From an uncultured Bacteroidota bacterium (GTDB lineage: Bacteria; Bacteroidota; Bacteroidia; UKL13-3), in assembly GCA_903850915.1 (NCBI GenBank), contig CAINMV010000017.1, positions 17,837 to 81,836 of the forward strand: 64,000 bases of DNA. Reading direction: 5' to 3'. Made by a program: the position numbers and the translations under genes. Below the pieces are notes generated by a model. That model did not search any database and was not told the DNA's origin. It saw nothing but the letters and a program-made list of their open reading frames with translations. Shown piece after piece: positions 46,502-56,446 of the stretch (position 1 is its first letter; each line of letters opens with the position of its first letter).

Positions 46502-47794
46502 TTATGCCGCAGTGATTTTTATTGAGTAATAGTTTTTCTTTCCACTTTGCAAAAGTATATAGATCCCTTTGATGATAGAAGATGTATTTATAATTAGATT
46601 AACGTCGCTTATCTTCTCTTTATTGATACTAATTCCTCCTTGTTCTATCGCTCTTTTTGCATCACTCTTCGACTTGCAAATGTTTGTCGACGAAGCTAAA
46701 AGATCCATTATATTAATACCCTGTGTTAATGCTGATGCTGTTATTTCAAATTGGGTAATACTATCGGCCACTTCCGAAAACGTGGCTTGTGGGAGGTCTA
46801 AAAGGCCATCAATGCTATTGCCAAATAATGCTACTGAAGCTGCTTTAGCCTGTGTCAAAGAATCCTCGTCGTGAACCCGAATTGTGATTTCCTCTGCGAG
46901 TGCTTTCTGCAACAGCCTCAAATGCGGTGCAGCGCTATGTTCCGCTTCTAAGACTTCTATCTCTTCTCTTTCTTTAACTGAAAATATGCGGATATAGTTA
47001 GAAACATCAGCATCGGCGGCGTTAAGCCAAAACTGATAAAATTTATATGGCGAGGTACGTTTCGGGTCAAGCCATATATTTCCACCTTCTGTTTTTCCAA
47101 ATTTTGTACCATCGGCTTTTTTTATCAATGGGGTGGTGAGTGCAAACGCCTCGCCTCCAGCTTTTCTTCGAATGAGCTCGGTTCCGGTTACAATATTTCC
47201 CCATTGATCGCTGCCACCCATCTGTAGCATAACACCGTGGTTTTTCCAAAGATAATAGAAGTCGTAGCCTTGTACCAGTTGATAGCTGAATTCTGTGAAG
47301 CTCATACCCGATTCCAGGCGCGACTTCACTGAATCTTTGGCCATCATGTAATTTACCGTCAGGTGCTTACCTACATCACGAATAAAATCTAAAAAAGTAA
47401 AGTCCTTAAACCAATCATAATTATTAACAATAGCAGCGCTATTGGCGCCGCAATCGAAGTTAAGAAACTTCTCCAGTTGTGCTTTTTGGGCATTAAGGTT
47501 ATGGTTCAGCGTGTTTTCATCGAGTAAATTGCGTTCCGCACTTTTACCACTTGGGTCGCCAACCATGCCAGTGGCGCCACCAATAAGGGCAATGGGCCTA
47601 TGGCCACAGCGTTGAAAGTGCAATAGCGACATAATCTGGACAAGATTCCCAACACCCAAAGAATCGGCGGTAGGATCGAATCCGATATAACCAGTGGTCA
47701 TCCCCTTATTTAAAAGGTCTTCAGTTCCAGGCATTATATCCTGCAACATGCCCCTCCATGTTAGCTCTTTAACGTAATTTTTTTTGATAATCAT
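46502..47794 (-). CDS. tyrS: Tyrosyl-tRNA synthetase
   Basis: A class Ic synthetase that charges tRNA-Tyr. From the ATG at 47794 the product has 430 residues; a TTG at 47800 would add two. It has GFDPTADSLGVGNLVQI as its HIGH-like region, the tyrosine pocket QGYDFYYLWKNHGVMLQMGG-like segment with GGSDQWGNI, and KFGKTEGGN as its KMSKS equivalent, followed by a C-terminal S4 RNA-binding domain (AKRAIEQGGISINKEKI). It is the short KFGKS-type TyrRS with Thr for Ser. Confidence 0.96.
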   Translation of the reverse strand: MIIKKNYVKELTWRGMLQDIMPGTEDLLNKGMTTGYIGFDPTADSLGVGNLVQIMSLLHFQRCGHRPIALIGGATGMVGDPSGKSAERNLLDENTLNHNLNAQKAQLEKFLNFDCGANSAAIVNNYDWFKDFTFLDFIRDVGKHLTVNYMMAKDSVKSRLESGMSFTEFSYQLVQGYDFYYLWKNHGVMLQMGGSDQWGNIVTGTELIRRKAGGEAFALTTPLIKKADGTKFGKTEGGNIWLDPKRTSPYKFYQFWLNAADADVSNYIRIFSVKEREEIEVLEAEHSAAPHLRLLQKALAEEITIRVHDEDSLTQAKAASVALFGNSIDGLLDLPQATFSEVADSITQFEITASALTQGINIMDLLASSTNICKSKSDAKRAIEQGGISINKEKISDVNLIINTSSIIKGIYILLQSGKKNYYSIKITAA

Positions 47795-47863
47795 TGTCAA
47801 TGGTTTTTAATGATTGGCAAGGTAACAAGGTTGCCTAACGCTTCATCTCAAATTTATGATAAG

Positions 47864-49651
47864 TTAATCTAGCTTCAATACTGCCATAAATGCTGACTGT
47901 GGAATCTCGACATTTCCTACCTGGCGCATTCGTTTTTTACCAGCTTTTTGTTTTTCTAATAGCTTACGCTTTCGCGAGATGTCACCGCCATAACACTTGG
48001 CTGTTACATCTTTACGCATGGCACTGATGGTTTCGCGGGAAATAATTTTAGCTCCAATAGCAGCTTGTATAGCGATTTCAAATTGTTGGCGAGGAATCAG
48101 TTCTTTTAGTTTCTCGCATATCTTTTTACCCCAATCGTAGGCTTTGTCGCGGTGGATTACGGCACTTAATGCGTCTACTGGCTCGCGGTTAAGCATGATG
48201 TCCAACTTCACCAAATGGCTTTCTCGGTATCCAATTGGGTGGTAATCGAGTGATGCATATCCTCTCGAAATAGATTTTAATTTATCGAAGAAATCGAATA
48301 CAATTTCTCCCATCGGCATCTCAAAATTAAGTTCCACTCGGTCGGTGGTTAGGAAATGCTGGTTGCCAATGATACCACGCTTTTGAATGCATAATGAGAT
48401 GATCCCTCCCATGTATTCGCTCTTGGTAATTATTTGGGCTTTGATATAAGGTTCTTCAACGTAATCGGTTTTCGATGGATCGGGTAAATCACTTGGATTA
48501 TTTACTATCACCTCGTCACCATTGGTAAGGAATGCTTTGTAACTAACATTGGGAACCGTAGTGATTACGGTCATATTGAATTCTCTCTCCAATCGTTCTT
48601 GGATAATTTCCATGTGAAGCATTCCTAAGAATCCGCAACGAAATCCAAATCCTAACGCAGCCGATGATTCTGGTTCGAAAACCAAAGAGGCATCATTCAG
48701 TTGGAGCTTGGCCATGCTCTCACGCAGTTCTTCAAAATCGTCGGTATCCACAGGGTATATTCCCGCAAATACCATGGGTTTAACATCCTCAAACCCTTGA
48801 ATTGACTCAGAACATGGATCGGCTACATTGGTGATGGTATCACCTACTTTTACTTCCTTGGCTGCTTTTATGCCCGAAATGATATATCCTACATCTCCCG
48901 TCTTTACTAAATCGCGAGGTTCTTTTTCGATACGTAATACCCCAATCTCTTCGGCAAAATATTCTTTTTCGGTGTTCACAAATTTCACTCGGTCTCCTTT
49001 TTTCATTACACCATCTACAATTTTAAAGTAGGCGATGATTCCTCTAAAAGAATTGAAAACGGAGTCGAAGATCAAAGCTTTTAAGGGCGCATTTTCGATG
49101 CCTTTTGGTGGTGGGATTCTGTCGATAATGGCGTCGATGATATCGTAAACACCTTCACCAGTTTTGCCACTCGCACGCAATATATCTTCGTATTTACAGC
49201 CAATCAGTGCTACAACTTGATCGCTCACTTCTTCTGGCATCGAGCCAGGAAGGTCTATTTTGTTTAACACTGGTATTATCTCCAAGTTGTTTTCTAATGC
49301 AAGGTAAAGGTTGGAGATGGTTTGTGCTTGGATACCCTGCGATGAATCTACAATAAGCAAGGCACCTTCACAAGCGGCAATACTTCGAGAAACCTCATAT
49401 GCGAAATCCACATGTCCGGGTGTGTCAATTAAATTAAGCACATAACGCTCTCCATTTTTTATGTAATCCATTTGGATGGCATGGCTTTTAATGGTAATGC
49501 CACGTTCCCTTTCGATATCCATGTCATCTAAAATTTGTGCCTTTTGATCGCGCTGACTTACCGTCTTGGTATATTCTAGAAGTCGATCAGCTAAAGTGCT
49601 CTTTCCATGGTCGATATGGGCTATAATACAAAAATTACGTATGTTTTTCAT
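47864..49651 (-). CDS. lepA: Elongation factor 4 (LepA)
   Basis: LepA is a ribosome-binding GTPase that acts in initiation or in back-translocation under stress. The 595-residue product has the P-loop [14 protein letters not shown] (about residues 11-24), G2 in [25 protein letters not shown], then domains II-III and the LepA-specific C-terminal domain ([20 protein letters not shown]). Length fits. tyrS follows 69 nt downstream on the same strand. Confidence 0.98.
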   Translation of the reverse strand: MKNIRNFCIIAHIDHGKSTLADRLLEYTKTVSQRDQKAQILDDMDIERERGITIKSHAIQMDYIKNGERYVLNLIDTPGHVDFAYEVSRSIAACEGALLIVDSSQGIQAQTISNLYLALENNLEIIPVLNKIDLPGSMPEEVSDQVVALIGCKYEDILRASGKTGEGVYDIIDAIIDRIPPPKGIENAPLKALIFDSVFNSFRGIIAYFKIVDGVMKKGDRVKFVNTEKEYFAEEIGVLRIEKEPRDLVKTGDVGYIISGIKAAKEVKVGDTITNVADPCSESIQGFEDVKPMVFAGIYPVDTDDFEELRESMAKLQLNDASLVFEPESSAALGFGFRCGFLGMLHMEIIQERLEREFNMTVITTVPNVSYKAFLTNGDEVIVNNPSDLPDPSKTDYVEEPYIKAQIITKSEYMGGIISLCIQKRGIIGNQHFLTTDRVELNFEMPMGEIVFDFFDKLKSISRGYASLDYHPIGYRESHLVKLDIMLNREPVDALSAVIHRDKAYDWGKKICEKLKELIPRQQFEIAIQAAIGAKIISRETISAMRKDVTAKCYGGDISRKRKLLEKQKAGKKRMRQVGNVEIPQSAFMAVLKLD

Positions 49652-49948
49652 TGAATGATATCTGCGATGCGCGGCCGGAGGCTGATTTTAAAAGTCTGGT
49701 TTTTTTAAAGAAGCGCGAAGATACGAATTTAGGGCCTTTTTTGGTAATTGTAGCTTTTAATTCGTGGTTTCGTTTTGTGATTTCCTAATAAATCAGCTTA
49801 TGCGTGGGGTATTGGCGGTTTTTTTACAATTGCGCTTCGAGTGGTTTCGGAAACTTACCGAAGAAATATAGGTCTGAATAAGCATTTACAAGTCTTTGAC
49901 TTTATACTTTATTAACGATTTTTTTTTCATTTTCCTTGATTTCTGTCG

Positions 49949-49956
49949 TAACTTTG
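49949..49956 (+). promoter_or_regulatory. Bacteroidota -7 promoter box for L,D-transpeptidase pair
   Basis: TAACTTTG matches TAnnTTTG, 5 nt before the ATG at 49962. It argues against the upstream TTG start at 49896. Confidence 0.55.
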
Positions 49957-49961
49957 TTATT

Positions 49962-50597
49962 ATGAATAAAATACTTTTAACGTGGATGGTGATTTTAGGC
50001 TTCTCTTGTAAAATTACTGCTGTGAAAAGTAGTTCATCTGAATTCATTCCTATAACTTCAGTAAACGAGCTTTATTTTGATATTGGCCTCAATAGTTTGA
50101 TGTCGTTTGTTTCTTTTACTAAGGTGATGGAGGGCTACAAAAAATATAGTAATGACAAGCCAATAGTTGCCATTTGCGATTTTTCTAAGCCATCCAATCA
50201 AGTTCGTTTTTTTGTTGTCGATCTGCAAAACAAAAAAGTACTCATTAAATCATACGTTGCCCATGGTAAAAATTCCGGTGATTTAATGGCGACGCACTTT
50301 TCTAACATACCGGAGTCATTGCAGAGCAGTTTGGGGTTTTATCGAGTTGGGGCTGCAATTCATAACGTCAAGCATGGCCTTTCGCTTGAGCTTGATGGGT
50401 TGGAGCCGGGCTTAAATGACAATGCTCGAATACGTGGGATTATAATGCATGGCGCAAGCTATGTAAGTGAAAGTTTTGTTAATAACTATGGCTATACGGG
50501 TAAAAGTTTTGGATGTCCGGCTTTACCAAATGCTTTGATGCCTGCCGTTGTTTCCTTGTTGAAGGACGGGGCGTTGCTGTATATTTGCAACGAGTAA
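49962..50597 (+). CDS. Murein L,D-transpeptidase catalytic domain protein (YkuD_2-like)
   Basis: From the ATG at 49962 the protein has 211 residues with an N-terminal signal segment ending ILGFSCK, possibly a lipobox of low quality. The domain shows the DFSKPSNQVRFFVVDLQ beta strand, AHGKNSG, IIMHGASYVSE with the active-site His, and SFGCPALPN with the nucleophile Cys. These match the YkuD_2 branch (Pfam L,D-transpeptidase catalytic-like) found in Bacteroidota. The second, longer L,D-transpeptidase gene starts 12 nt downstream, giving a wall-remodelling pair. Confidence 0.82.
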   Translation: MNKILLTWMVILGFSCKITAVKSSSSEFIPITSVNELYFDIGLNSLMSFVSFTKVMEGYKKYSNDKPIVAICDFSKPSNQVRFFVVDLQNKKVLIKSYVAHGKNSGDLMATHFSNIPESLQSSLGFYRVGAAIHNVKHGLSLELDGLEPGLNDNARIRGIIMHGASYVSESFVNNYGYTGKSFGCPALPNALMPAVVSLLKDGALLYICNE

Positions 50598-50609
50598 AAC
50601 GATTGAAAA

Positions 50610-52289
50610 ATGAATACAAATGATTTTTTAAAACGGCTGCTTTTTTTGCTTTTATTTCCTTTGCTGATTTTTCGGTGTGGAAATTCTCCTTTTAAAAAGG
50701 AAAAACAAGAGCTGCTAAAACAAGACAGCTCGGTATATGCAACGCAAAACTTTAGTGATTTAAGGGTGGATAGCCTACAAATTGCAGGTATGGTATTGCA
50801 CGATCATGCTCTCGATTCCTTTTATAGTTTGATATTTGACTTTTATCGTCGTCGCGACTTTCAAGCTGCGTGGTTTACCGATAATTGCTTCACCACACAG
50901 GGGCATGATTTTGTGAATAGGTTGAGGAATTATATTGAAATCTATGGCGATAGTGCGGTGTTAGGTGATCGGCTCTTGCTTACTGCAGATAGTGTGGTGC
51001 TGAATCCCAGACTAGGATTTAATGTAGTGCAATCAAGGCCATTGTTGGATATTTTGCTGACATCAACATTTTTTAAATATGCCAATCGTGAATATTATGG
51101 AACGAATTCATCAACGCGAGATTTGGAATGGTATATCCCACGAAAGAAAAAGAACTATTTGCAATTGATAGATGCGCTCATCCATTCCGATTCTAGTTAC
51201 AGTATTTACGAACCCCTTTCTCCCGCTTATGCCGCATTAAAGAAGCATTTAATTGTTTATAGGAAAATTCAAAAACAAGGAGGTTTGCCTTTTGTTGATT
51301 CCGCTACTTTGTTACTTAAGCTTGGTGACTCATCAGCACATCTTATTACCCTAAAAAAATATTTATTTCAAACTGGTGATTTAAGTATTGGAGATTCCAC
51401 AAGTTACTATACTCCTGCACTTTCTTCTGCGATTAGTGCTTTTCAGGGGCGAATGGGATTGGCAATTTCAGGCAAGCTCGATCTAATTACACGAAACGAA
51501 CTAAACGTAGCAATTGAAAATCGCATTCTGCAAATTATGGTAAATTTAGAACGATTACGTTGGGCTCCTGATAGCTTGCCAAGGGATTATTTGGTAATTA
51601 ACATTCCGGAATTTAAGCTACACGTAATTGAAGAAAATGCAAATCTTTGGGACATGAGAATAATTGTTGGCAAAGGTGCTTCTGTGACCTCGATATTTTC
51701 AGGACATTTGAGTCAAATTATTTTTAGGCCCTATTGGAATGTTCCGCAAAGCATTATTGTTAAGGAGATGCTTCCAATTTTACGGAATGATCCAGGGTAT
51801 ATTATTCGACAACATATGGAGGTGTTGAGTAATGGGAATTTAGTCAGTCCGTATTCCATTAATTGGAAGAGTTATAAGAAGAGCGTGCCTTTTCTTATTC
51901 GGCAACAACCCGGAAAGGATAATGCTCTTGGTTTAATATTGTTTAATTTCAACAATCCCTTTGATATTTATATGCATGATACTCCTGCAAAAGGTTTATT
52001 TGCTGCTGATAAAAGAGCATTTAGTCATGGCTGCATAAGATTAGAAGACGCTGCAAAGTTGGCGAAATATATATATCGAAGGGATTCCACGTTTACTGAT
52101 GAAAAATTAAGGACTTTAATGACTGAAGGGAAGGAGACTAAATACGCTGTAAGACCTTCTATTGCTGTTTTTGTAGGGTACTTTACTGCTTGGTCTGATG
52201 CCGATGGACGCTTGAATTTTAGGAAAGATGTTTACGAGCTTGACAATAAGCTTGCGAATGAAATTTTTGTGAAGATTCGGCAGTTGTAG
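50610..52289 (+). CDS. L,D-transpeptidase of the YcbB/LdtD type
   Basis: The 559-residue protein has an N-terminal hydrophobic segment (about residues 9-23) ending in FRCGN, a possible lipoprotein site. A helical scaffold (AWFTDNCFTTQGHDFVNRLRN) follows, then a peptidoglycan-binding domain (AISAFQGRMGLAISGKLD), and the YkuD catalytic domain from about 315 (YLVINIPEFKLHVIEE). The active-site motif is SHGCIRLED with H473 and C475. Such enzymes make 3-3 crosslinks in peptidoglycan. It is co-transcribed with the smaller L,D-transpeptidase. Confidence 0.92.
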   Translation: MNTNDFLKRLLFLLLFPLLIFRCGNSPFKKEKQELLKQDSSVYATQNFSDLRVDSLQIAGMVLHDHALDSFYSLIFDFYRRRDFQAAWFTDNCFTTQGHDFVNRLRNYIEIYGDSAVLGDRLLLTADSVVLNPRLGFNVVQSRPLLDILLTSTFFKYANREYYGTNSSTRDLEWYIPRKKKNYLQLIDALIHSDSSYSIYEPLSPAYAALKKHLIVYRKIQKQGGLPFVDSATLLLKLGDSSAHLITLKKYLFQTGDLSIGDSTSYYTPALSSAISAFQGRMGLAISGKLDLITRNELNVAIENRILQIMVNLERLRWAPDSLPRDYLVINIPEFKLHVIEENANLWDMRIIVGKGASVTSIFSGHLSQIIFRPYWNVPQSIIVKEMLPILRNDPGYIIRQHMEVLSNGNLVSPYSINWKSYKKSVPFLIRQQPGKDNALGLILFNFNNPFDIYMHDTPAKGLFAADKRAFSHGCIRLEDAAKLAKYIYRRDSTFTDEKLRTLMTEGKETKYAVRPSIAVFVGYFTAWSDADGRLNFRKDVYELDNKLANEIFVKIRQL

Positions 52290-52372
52290 GGAAGTTAATT
52301 GTAAGAATTTTAAATCAAATTTAAGGTAAATCATTGAAAGCAAGAAGCCGCGTTTGAACCTAGTGTATCTAA

Positions 52373-53143
52373 TTACTTAGCGTTCATCAGGCTTAAAAAC
52401 GCTTCAATTGAAATACAGTTAAGATGTTTCTTCAAATTTTCTTGAAGTATTTTATATTCATAATATTTATTGGTGTGTTCTAGTAATTTGCGTCCACCAC
52501 CTCTTCTTATTATGCCCAATCCTTCGTCCAAATCAATAGTGAAAACATCAAGATCACCTCTAGAGCATAGTAGAGAATAAATTACTTTCCAAACAGTCCC
52601 ATTCCATTGCTGCCCCCAAAAATCTTCAATCACTCTTTCATAATCTAAATCATACAAAAATGGATTACAATCGTGAACTACGATAAACCCATTTGGCGAT
52701 AAATGATTTATAGAATTAAGAATATCTCTCTCAACTTGATTGGCAAGGTGCAAGCCATCGATGAAAATTACATCCCAAGTGAAATTATGAGGCAAGTCAA
52801 GTTGCTTATGCTGAAGTTTATGGAAGAAATCATCGGATGTGTATTTGTAATTTACAGGGTTTTTAACATATTCAACCCCAGGGTCAACACTTTTTTTTAG
52901 GTCACATTGTATTTTATCAAAACAATCTTTAGGATTTCTAACACCAATTTCCAAGTACTTTGTGAATCCCTTTGTCGCAATAATATAATTTATGATTTCA
53001 ATTCGTGATGGGAATAAATTAATACTGACTGTCGAATTATTTACTGTAGGTATGTATGAGCTTCGTTTCGGAGTATATAGGCCAAAGGCTTTTGATAGTA
53101 ATCTTACACGGTGGCCTTTTAATATGTTTGCGATTCTATTCAT
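52373..53143 (-). CDS. Class I SAM methyltransferase, Methyltransf_24-like
   Basis: The 256-residue protein has YLEIGVRNPKDCFDKI (SAM motif I, about residues 54-69), SVDPGVEYVKNP, DVIFIDGLHLANQVERDI (motif II with the DG-H pattern), and GFIVVHDCNPF. This is the Methyltransf_24 pattern found in glycan and small-molecule loci. It is separated by 193 nt from the glycosyltransferase operon upstream and might modify the same glycan, but no direct evidence says so. Confidence 0.8.
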   Translation of the reverse strand: MNRIANILKGHRVRLLSKAFGLYTPKRSSYIPTVNNSTVSINLFPSRIEIINYIIATKGFTKYLEIGVRNPKDCFDKIQCDLKKSVDPGVEYVKNPVNYKYTSDDFFHKLQHKQLDLPHNFTWDVIFIDGLHLANQVERDILNSINHLSPNGFIVVHDCNPFLYDLDYERVIEDFWGQQWNGTVWKVIYSLLCSRGDLDVFTIDLDEGLGIIRRGGGRKLLEHTNKYYEYKILQENLKKHLNCISIEAFLSLMNAK

Positions 53144-53336
53144 AAAAATAGGTTTGGCATTAAATGGCGAATCATTAAAAACTCGAATTTTATAAATGGT
53201 GGTGTTTTTCGATTATGAGCGAATTTAGAAAAATAATTTGAGCTTTGATAAAAATAGAAATATTTTTATGGAAAAACCGTCCTCTAATATTCTTTCACTT
53301 TGCAAATAGGCACTATAATAGATGCAATAGGTTTAC

Positions 53337-54404
53337 TCATTGGCTTTTCAAGTTTACAATTCGGATAATTAAATTCTTTATTTCGTGATGTTGTTTTGAA
53401 ATAATTTTTCTGTTTTTCAACAGGAAAATCATTTTGTTTTTTGCAGCACGTATTTTATACTCGTTTTTCATTCCAGGGTATGACCAGATTAAATATTTGA
53501 AATTCAAGAGAGAATTAAAAACATGCTTTTTGTTTATGCCATTTGGGAAGAAGAATGAAATGATGGATTCTAATAATATGCACCGATACCAATTAGTAAA
53601 GGTTGATTCTTGATTTTTTGAACTGTAGTATATTTTTCTATAAATATCAAAATATATTTCAGGAATCGCTTGGCCTATAGTTTTCATTTCGATAAAATAA
53701 TCCCAGTGGAGACGGCCTTTTGGCATAAAATGAACAAAGTTTAATTTTTCTTCATAGTAAAGTTCAAAGCCTAAAAAACGTGTTATCATGCATAGTTCAT
53801 AATCACCGCCTGACATTAAATTTCCACCATTCCTATCTGTTAGTATAGGTAAAAAGTTTACTTGTTCCATCATCTCAAAAACGCCCCTTCTTATTACCAT
53901 TCCAGCCCCCGCTAAATATTCACGTTCAAGAGGTAGATATCGGCTTGTTTCAAATGGCTTTTCAATTGCATATGCTGCTGAAAATTCATTAAACCACCAG
54001 GGTTTTGTCGATTCGAAAAATCCCTGAGATTGACCACCTAAAATTCCAACGTCTAGATGTGATTCCATGGTTTGAAACGATGTTTTTATATAATCGGCAG
54101 AAAGCCAATTGTCATCATCGCAAAAAAGTAAATATTCGAAATTCGACACTGCCACTCCTTTGGAACGTGCAGCAGTAAGTCCAGCTATTGGTTGATCCAC
54201 AATTTTAAATGGAATAATTGAATTGTATTTATTCCATTCCATATTCGCCACTTCTTTTGTATTGTCATGCGATGCATTATTAACAATAATGACTTCCCAT
54301 TTAATATCCACGGGCACTTCTTGCATCGCAATATGTTTTAGTGTTGCATGTAATCTTGTTGCACTATTATAACAACATAAAATAACCGATATTCCTTTTT
54401 TCAT
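53337..54404 (-). CDS. GT2 family glycosyltransferase
   Basis: From the ATG at 54404 the protein has 355 residues; a TTG at 54428 would overlap the upstream gene. It begins ISVILCCYNSATRLHATL, followed by WEVIIVNNASHDNT, LTAARSKGVAVS and LLFCDDDNWLS, the DxD-like metal motif of GT2. The latter half contains the long AGAGMVIRRGVFEMM segment seen in surface-polysaccharide enzymes. The sugar donor is unknown. It is the last of the leftward export operon. Confidence 0.88.
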   Translation of the reverse strand: MKKGISVILCCYNSATRLHATLKHIAMQEVPVDIKWEVIIVNNASHDNTKEVANMEWNKYNSIIPFKIVDQPIAGLTAARSKGVAVSNFEYLLFCDDDNWLSADYIKTSFQTMESHLDVGILGGQSQGFFESTKPWWFNEFSAAYAIEKPFETSRYLPLEREYLAGAGMVIRRGVFEMMEQVNFLPILTDRNGGNLMSGGDYELCMITRFLGFELYYEEKLNFVHFMPKGRLHWDYFIEMKTIGQAIPEIYFDIYRKIYYSSKNQESTFTNWYRCILLESIISFFFPNGINKKHVFNSLLNFKYLIWSYPGMKNEYKIRAAKNKMIFLLKNRKIISKQHHEIKNLIIRIVNLKSQ

Positions 54405-54418
54405 TATTAAGTTAGTTG

Positions 54419-55378
54419 TTATCTCCAAATCGAAAGCATTTTAGTCTTAAAAGATTTTATGTAAATAGAATAAAATTGAATCAGCGGAAAAACAATTGAG
54501 AAATTATTTTTATTAAATTTTACTAATAACTTAATAAATGTCATACTATTGATTTTCTTTTCTTTTCTCAGCATATAAATAGTTGTTAAAATATAGCTAG
54601 AATATTTTAAAATTGATTTTCTTTTTAAAAATTTCGATTGATGGTGAATAAAGTTTACATTAATTGCCCTTCTTAAATCGTCTATAAATCGACCTGTTTT
54701 AAAGCTATTTTCGGAATTGGAGTTGTTGGCATTTCTATATTCAGCAAGGACCTCATTAATATAAAACATCGGATAAGTTTTAGAAATCCGAACCCACATT
54801 TCCCAATCTTCAGTCCAGGTTAAATTTTTGTTGAAATTACCAATAGCCCCATACACATCTCGTCTTACAACAATCGAAGGTGTTTGAATTAATTGTGATA
54901 CGGCTATTTTTTCAAACCAGTTTTCAATATATCCGGATTTGGTCATTAATGCCTCTGATTCGCAGATTATATTTCCAAAATGTGTAATATAGTTATTACG
55001 AGTGAAAAACGCCCCTGCTTCTTTGTGTTCTGAGTAAGCTTCAATTATGGTGGAATAGAATCCCGGTAAAACTTTGTCATCGCAATGAAGTATGTGTATT
55101 AACTCACCATTAGCCAACTCAATACATTTATTTAAATTGTTTATTTGCCCTACGTTTTGAGGTTGCCTGTAGTATAAAATGCTTCCTTTTGGAAACAACT
55201 CCAAAACAGAGGCAACGCCTTCAACGGTTGAACAATCGTCGATAACCCAAACTTCCATTTTTTCTTCTATTCTTTGGCTCATCACGCTATGCAAGGCTTC
55301 AGAAAGTAAGTCAAACCGATTATAATAAGGTATCATAACGGAAAGTAAAGTTGAAGCGTTTAATTTATTATTCTCCAT
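54419..55378 (-). CDS. GT2 family glycosyltransferase
   Basis: The 319-residue protein has LLSVMIPYYNRFDLLSEAL, VWVIDDCSTVEGVA, the QNVGQINNLNKCIELANG segment and the DxD-like HILHCDDKVLP. TPSIVVRRDVYGAIG and LTWTEDWEMWVRIS follow and are standard for GT2 acceptor-site regions. Linkage cannot be predicted. It lies 23 nt after another GT2 and 14 nt before the next. Confidence 0.88.
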   Translation of the reverse strand: MENNKLNASTLLSVMIPYYNRFDLLSEALHSVMSQRIEEKMEVWVIDDCSTVEGVASVLELFPKGSILYYRQPQNVGQINNLNKCIELANGELIHILHCDDKVLPGFYSTIIEAYSEHKEAGAFFTRNNYITHFGNIICESEALMTKSGYIENWFEKIAVSQLIQTPSIVVRRDVYGAIGNFNKNLTWTEDWEMWVRISKTYPMFYINEVLAEYRNANNSNSENSFKTGRFIDDLRRAINVNFIHHQSKFLKRKSILKYSSYILTTIYMLRKEKKINSMTFIKLLVKFNKNNFSIVFPLIQFYSIYIKSFKTKMLSIWR

Positions 55379-55401
55379 AAATTAGCAAAATGTAAATATC
55401 A

Positions 55402-56418
55402 TTAACTTTGAAAGGTATTATTGGCAGTATTATTGAATTTATTTTTATTAATTAACACCAAGAATTTAATTATGTTTTTGTAAAATCGATTGTTAATTCT
55501 TTTATTTATTAAGATAACAATTAGCATTCTTAGTAAAACGACCTCTATAAAATTGAAAATTCTTAGGTGATTTAATAGTTTATGCATTTTGTACAAATGT
55601 TGCTTGTTTTCATGCTGATGTAATTCTATAAACAGGCGAAAGAATAAAACACAAAATGCATCTTTAATCTCCTTTCGATTATCAACAGCAATTACTTGAA
55701 GATAAATATTCTCGAAAAGTTCAATTCTAGATATAATTTGATAAAGTGAAAAATGGTGTTTACTTATGGTATTTTGTTTATTTAATTGATCATTTCTATA
55801 ATAAGAATCTATATATTCATCTGAAGACTTACAATATTTATATTTTTTAATTAATATTCGAATATGTAGCTCCCAATCTTGATAGCAAAGGGCAGTTTCA
55901 TCAAAACCACCAATTTCAATTAATGTTTCTTTTAACCATATCGGTCCTGTTGTATGCCAGGGTAAATCTCCTAAAATAAAACGTTGAAGATCATCCATTT
56001 CTTTGATGAGTAGATTCCAAGTTGTGTTGCTATCTCCTTGTGAAATTTTAAATTGTGCAGTTCTAAACACCCAAAAGTCGAATCCAGGATTTTTTAAAAT
56101 TAATTCTAATCTTTTTTCTAAACAATTTTCAGTTAATAAGTCATCACTATCTAAAAAAATAATATAATCCCCTGTTGATTTCTCAATGCCAATATTTCTA
56201 CACGTAGGCGCTCCTTTGGGATCTCTATATCTTTGAATAAAACTAAACCTTTTGTCTTTATTAACATATTCCCAAATTACTTGTTGTGTGCCATCCGTTG
56301 AGCCATCATCCACAATGATACATTCCCATTTTTGGTAGGTCTGAAGCCTTACTGAATCGAGAGTCTCAGATATTAGCTCAACTCTGTTAAATGTAGGAAT
56401 AATTATGGAGATAATCAT
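55402..56418 (-). CDS. GT2 family glycosyltransferase
   Basis: The 338-residue protein has IISIIIPTFNRVELISETLD, CIIVDDGSTDGTQQVI and the DxD motif in YIIFLDSDDLLTENCLEK. The acceptor end shows GGFDETALCYQDWELHIRI. The C-terminal 120 residues are helical and lysine-rich. It is 28 nt downstream of the GT4-like gene in the operon. Confidence 0.9.
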   Translation of the reverse strand: MIISIIIPTFNRVELISETLDSVRLQTYQKWECIIVDDGSTDGTQQVIWEYVNKDKRFSFIQRYRDPKGAPTCRNIGIEKSTGDYIIFLDSDDLLTENCLEKRLELILKNPGFDFWVFRTAQFKISQGDSNTTWNLLIKEMDDLQRFILGDLPWHTTGPIWLKETLIEIGGFDETALCYQDWELHIRILIKKYKYCKSSDEYIDSYYRNDQLNKQNTISKHHFSLYQIISRIELFENIYLQVIAVDNRKEIKDAFCVLFFRLFIELHQHENKQHLYKMHKLLNHLRIFNFIEVVLLRMLIVILINKRINNRFYKNIIKFLVLINKNKFNNTANNTFQS

Positions 56419-56446
56419 TGGTTTTGTCTTTTATATACGACCTAAG

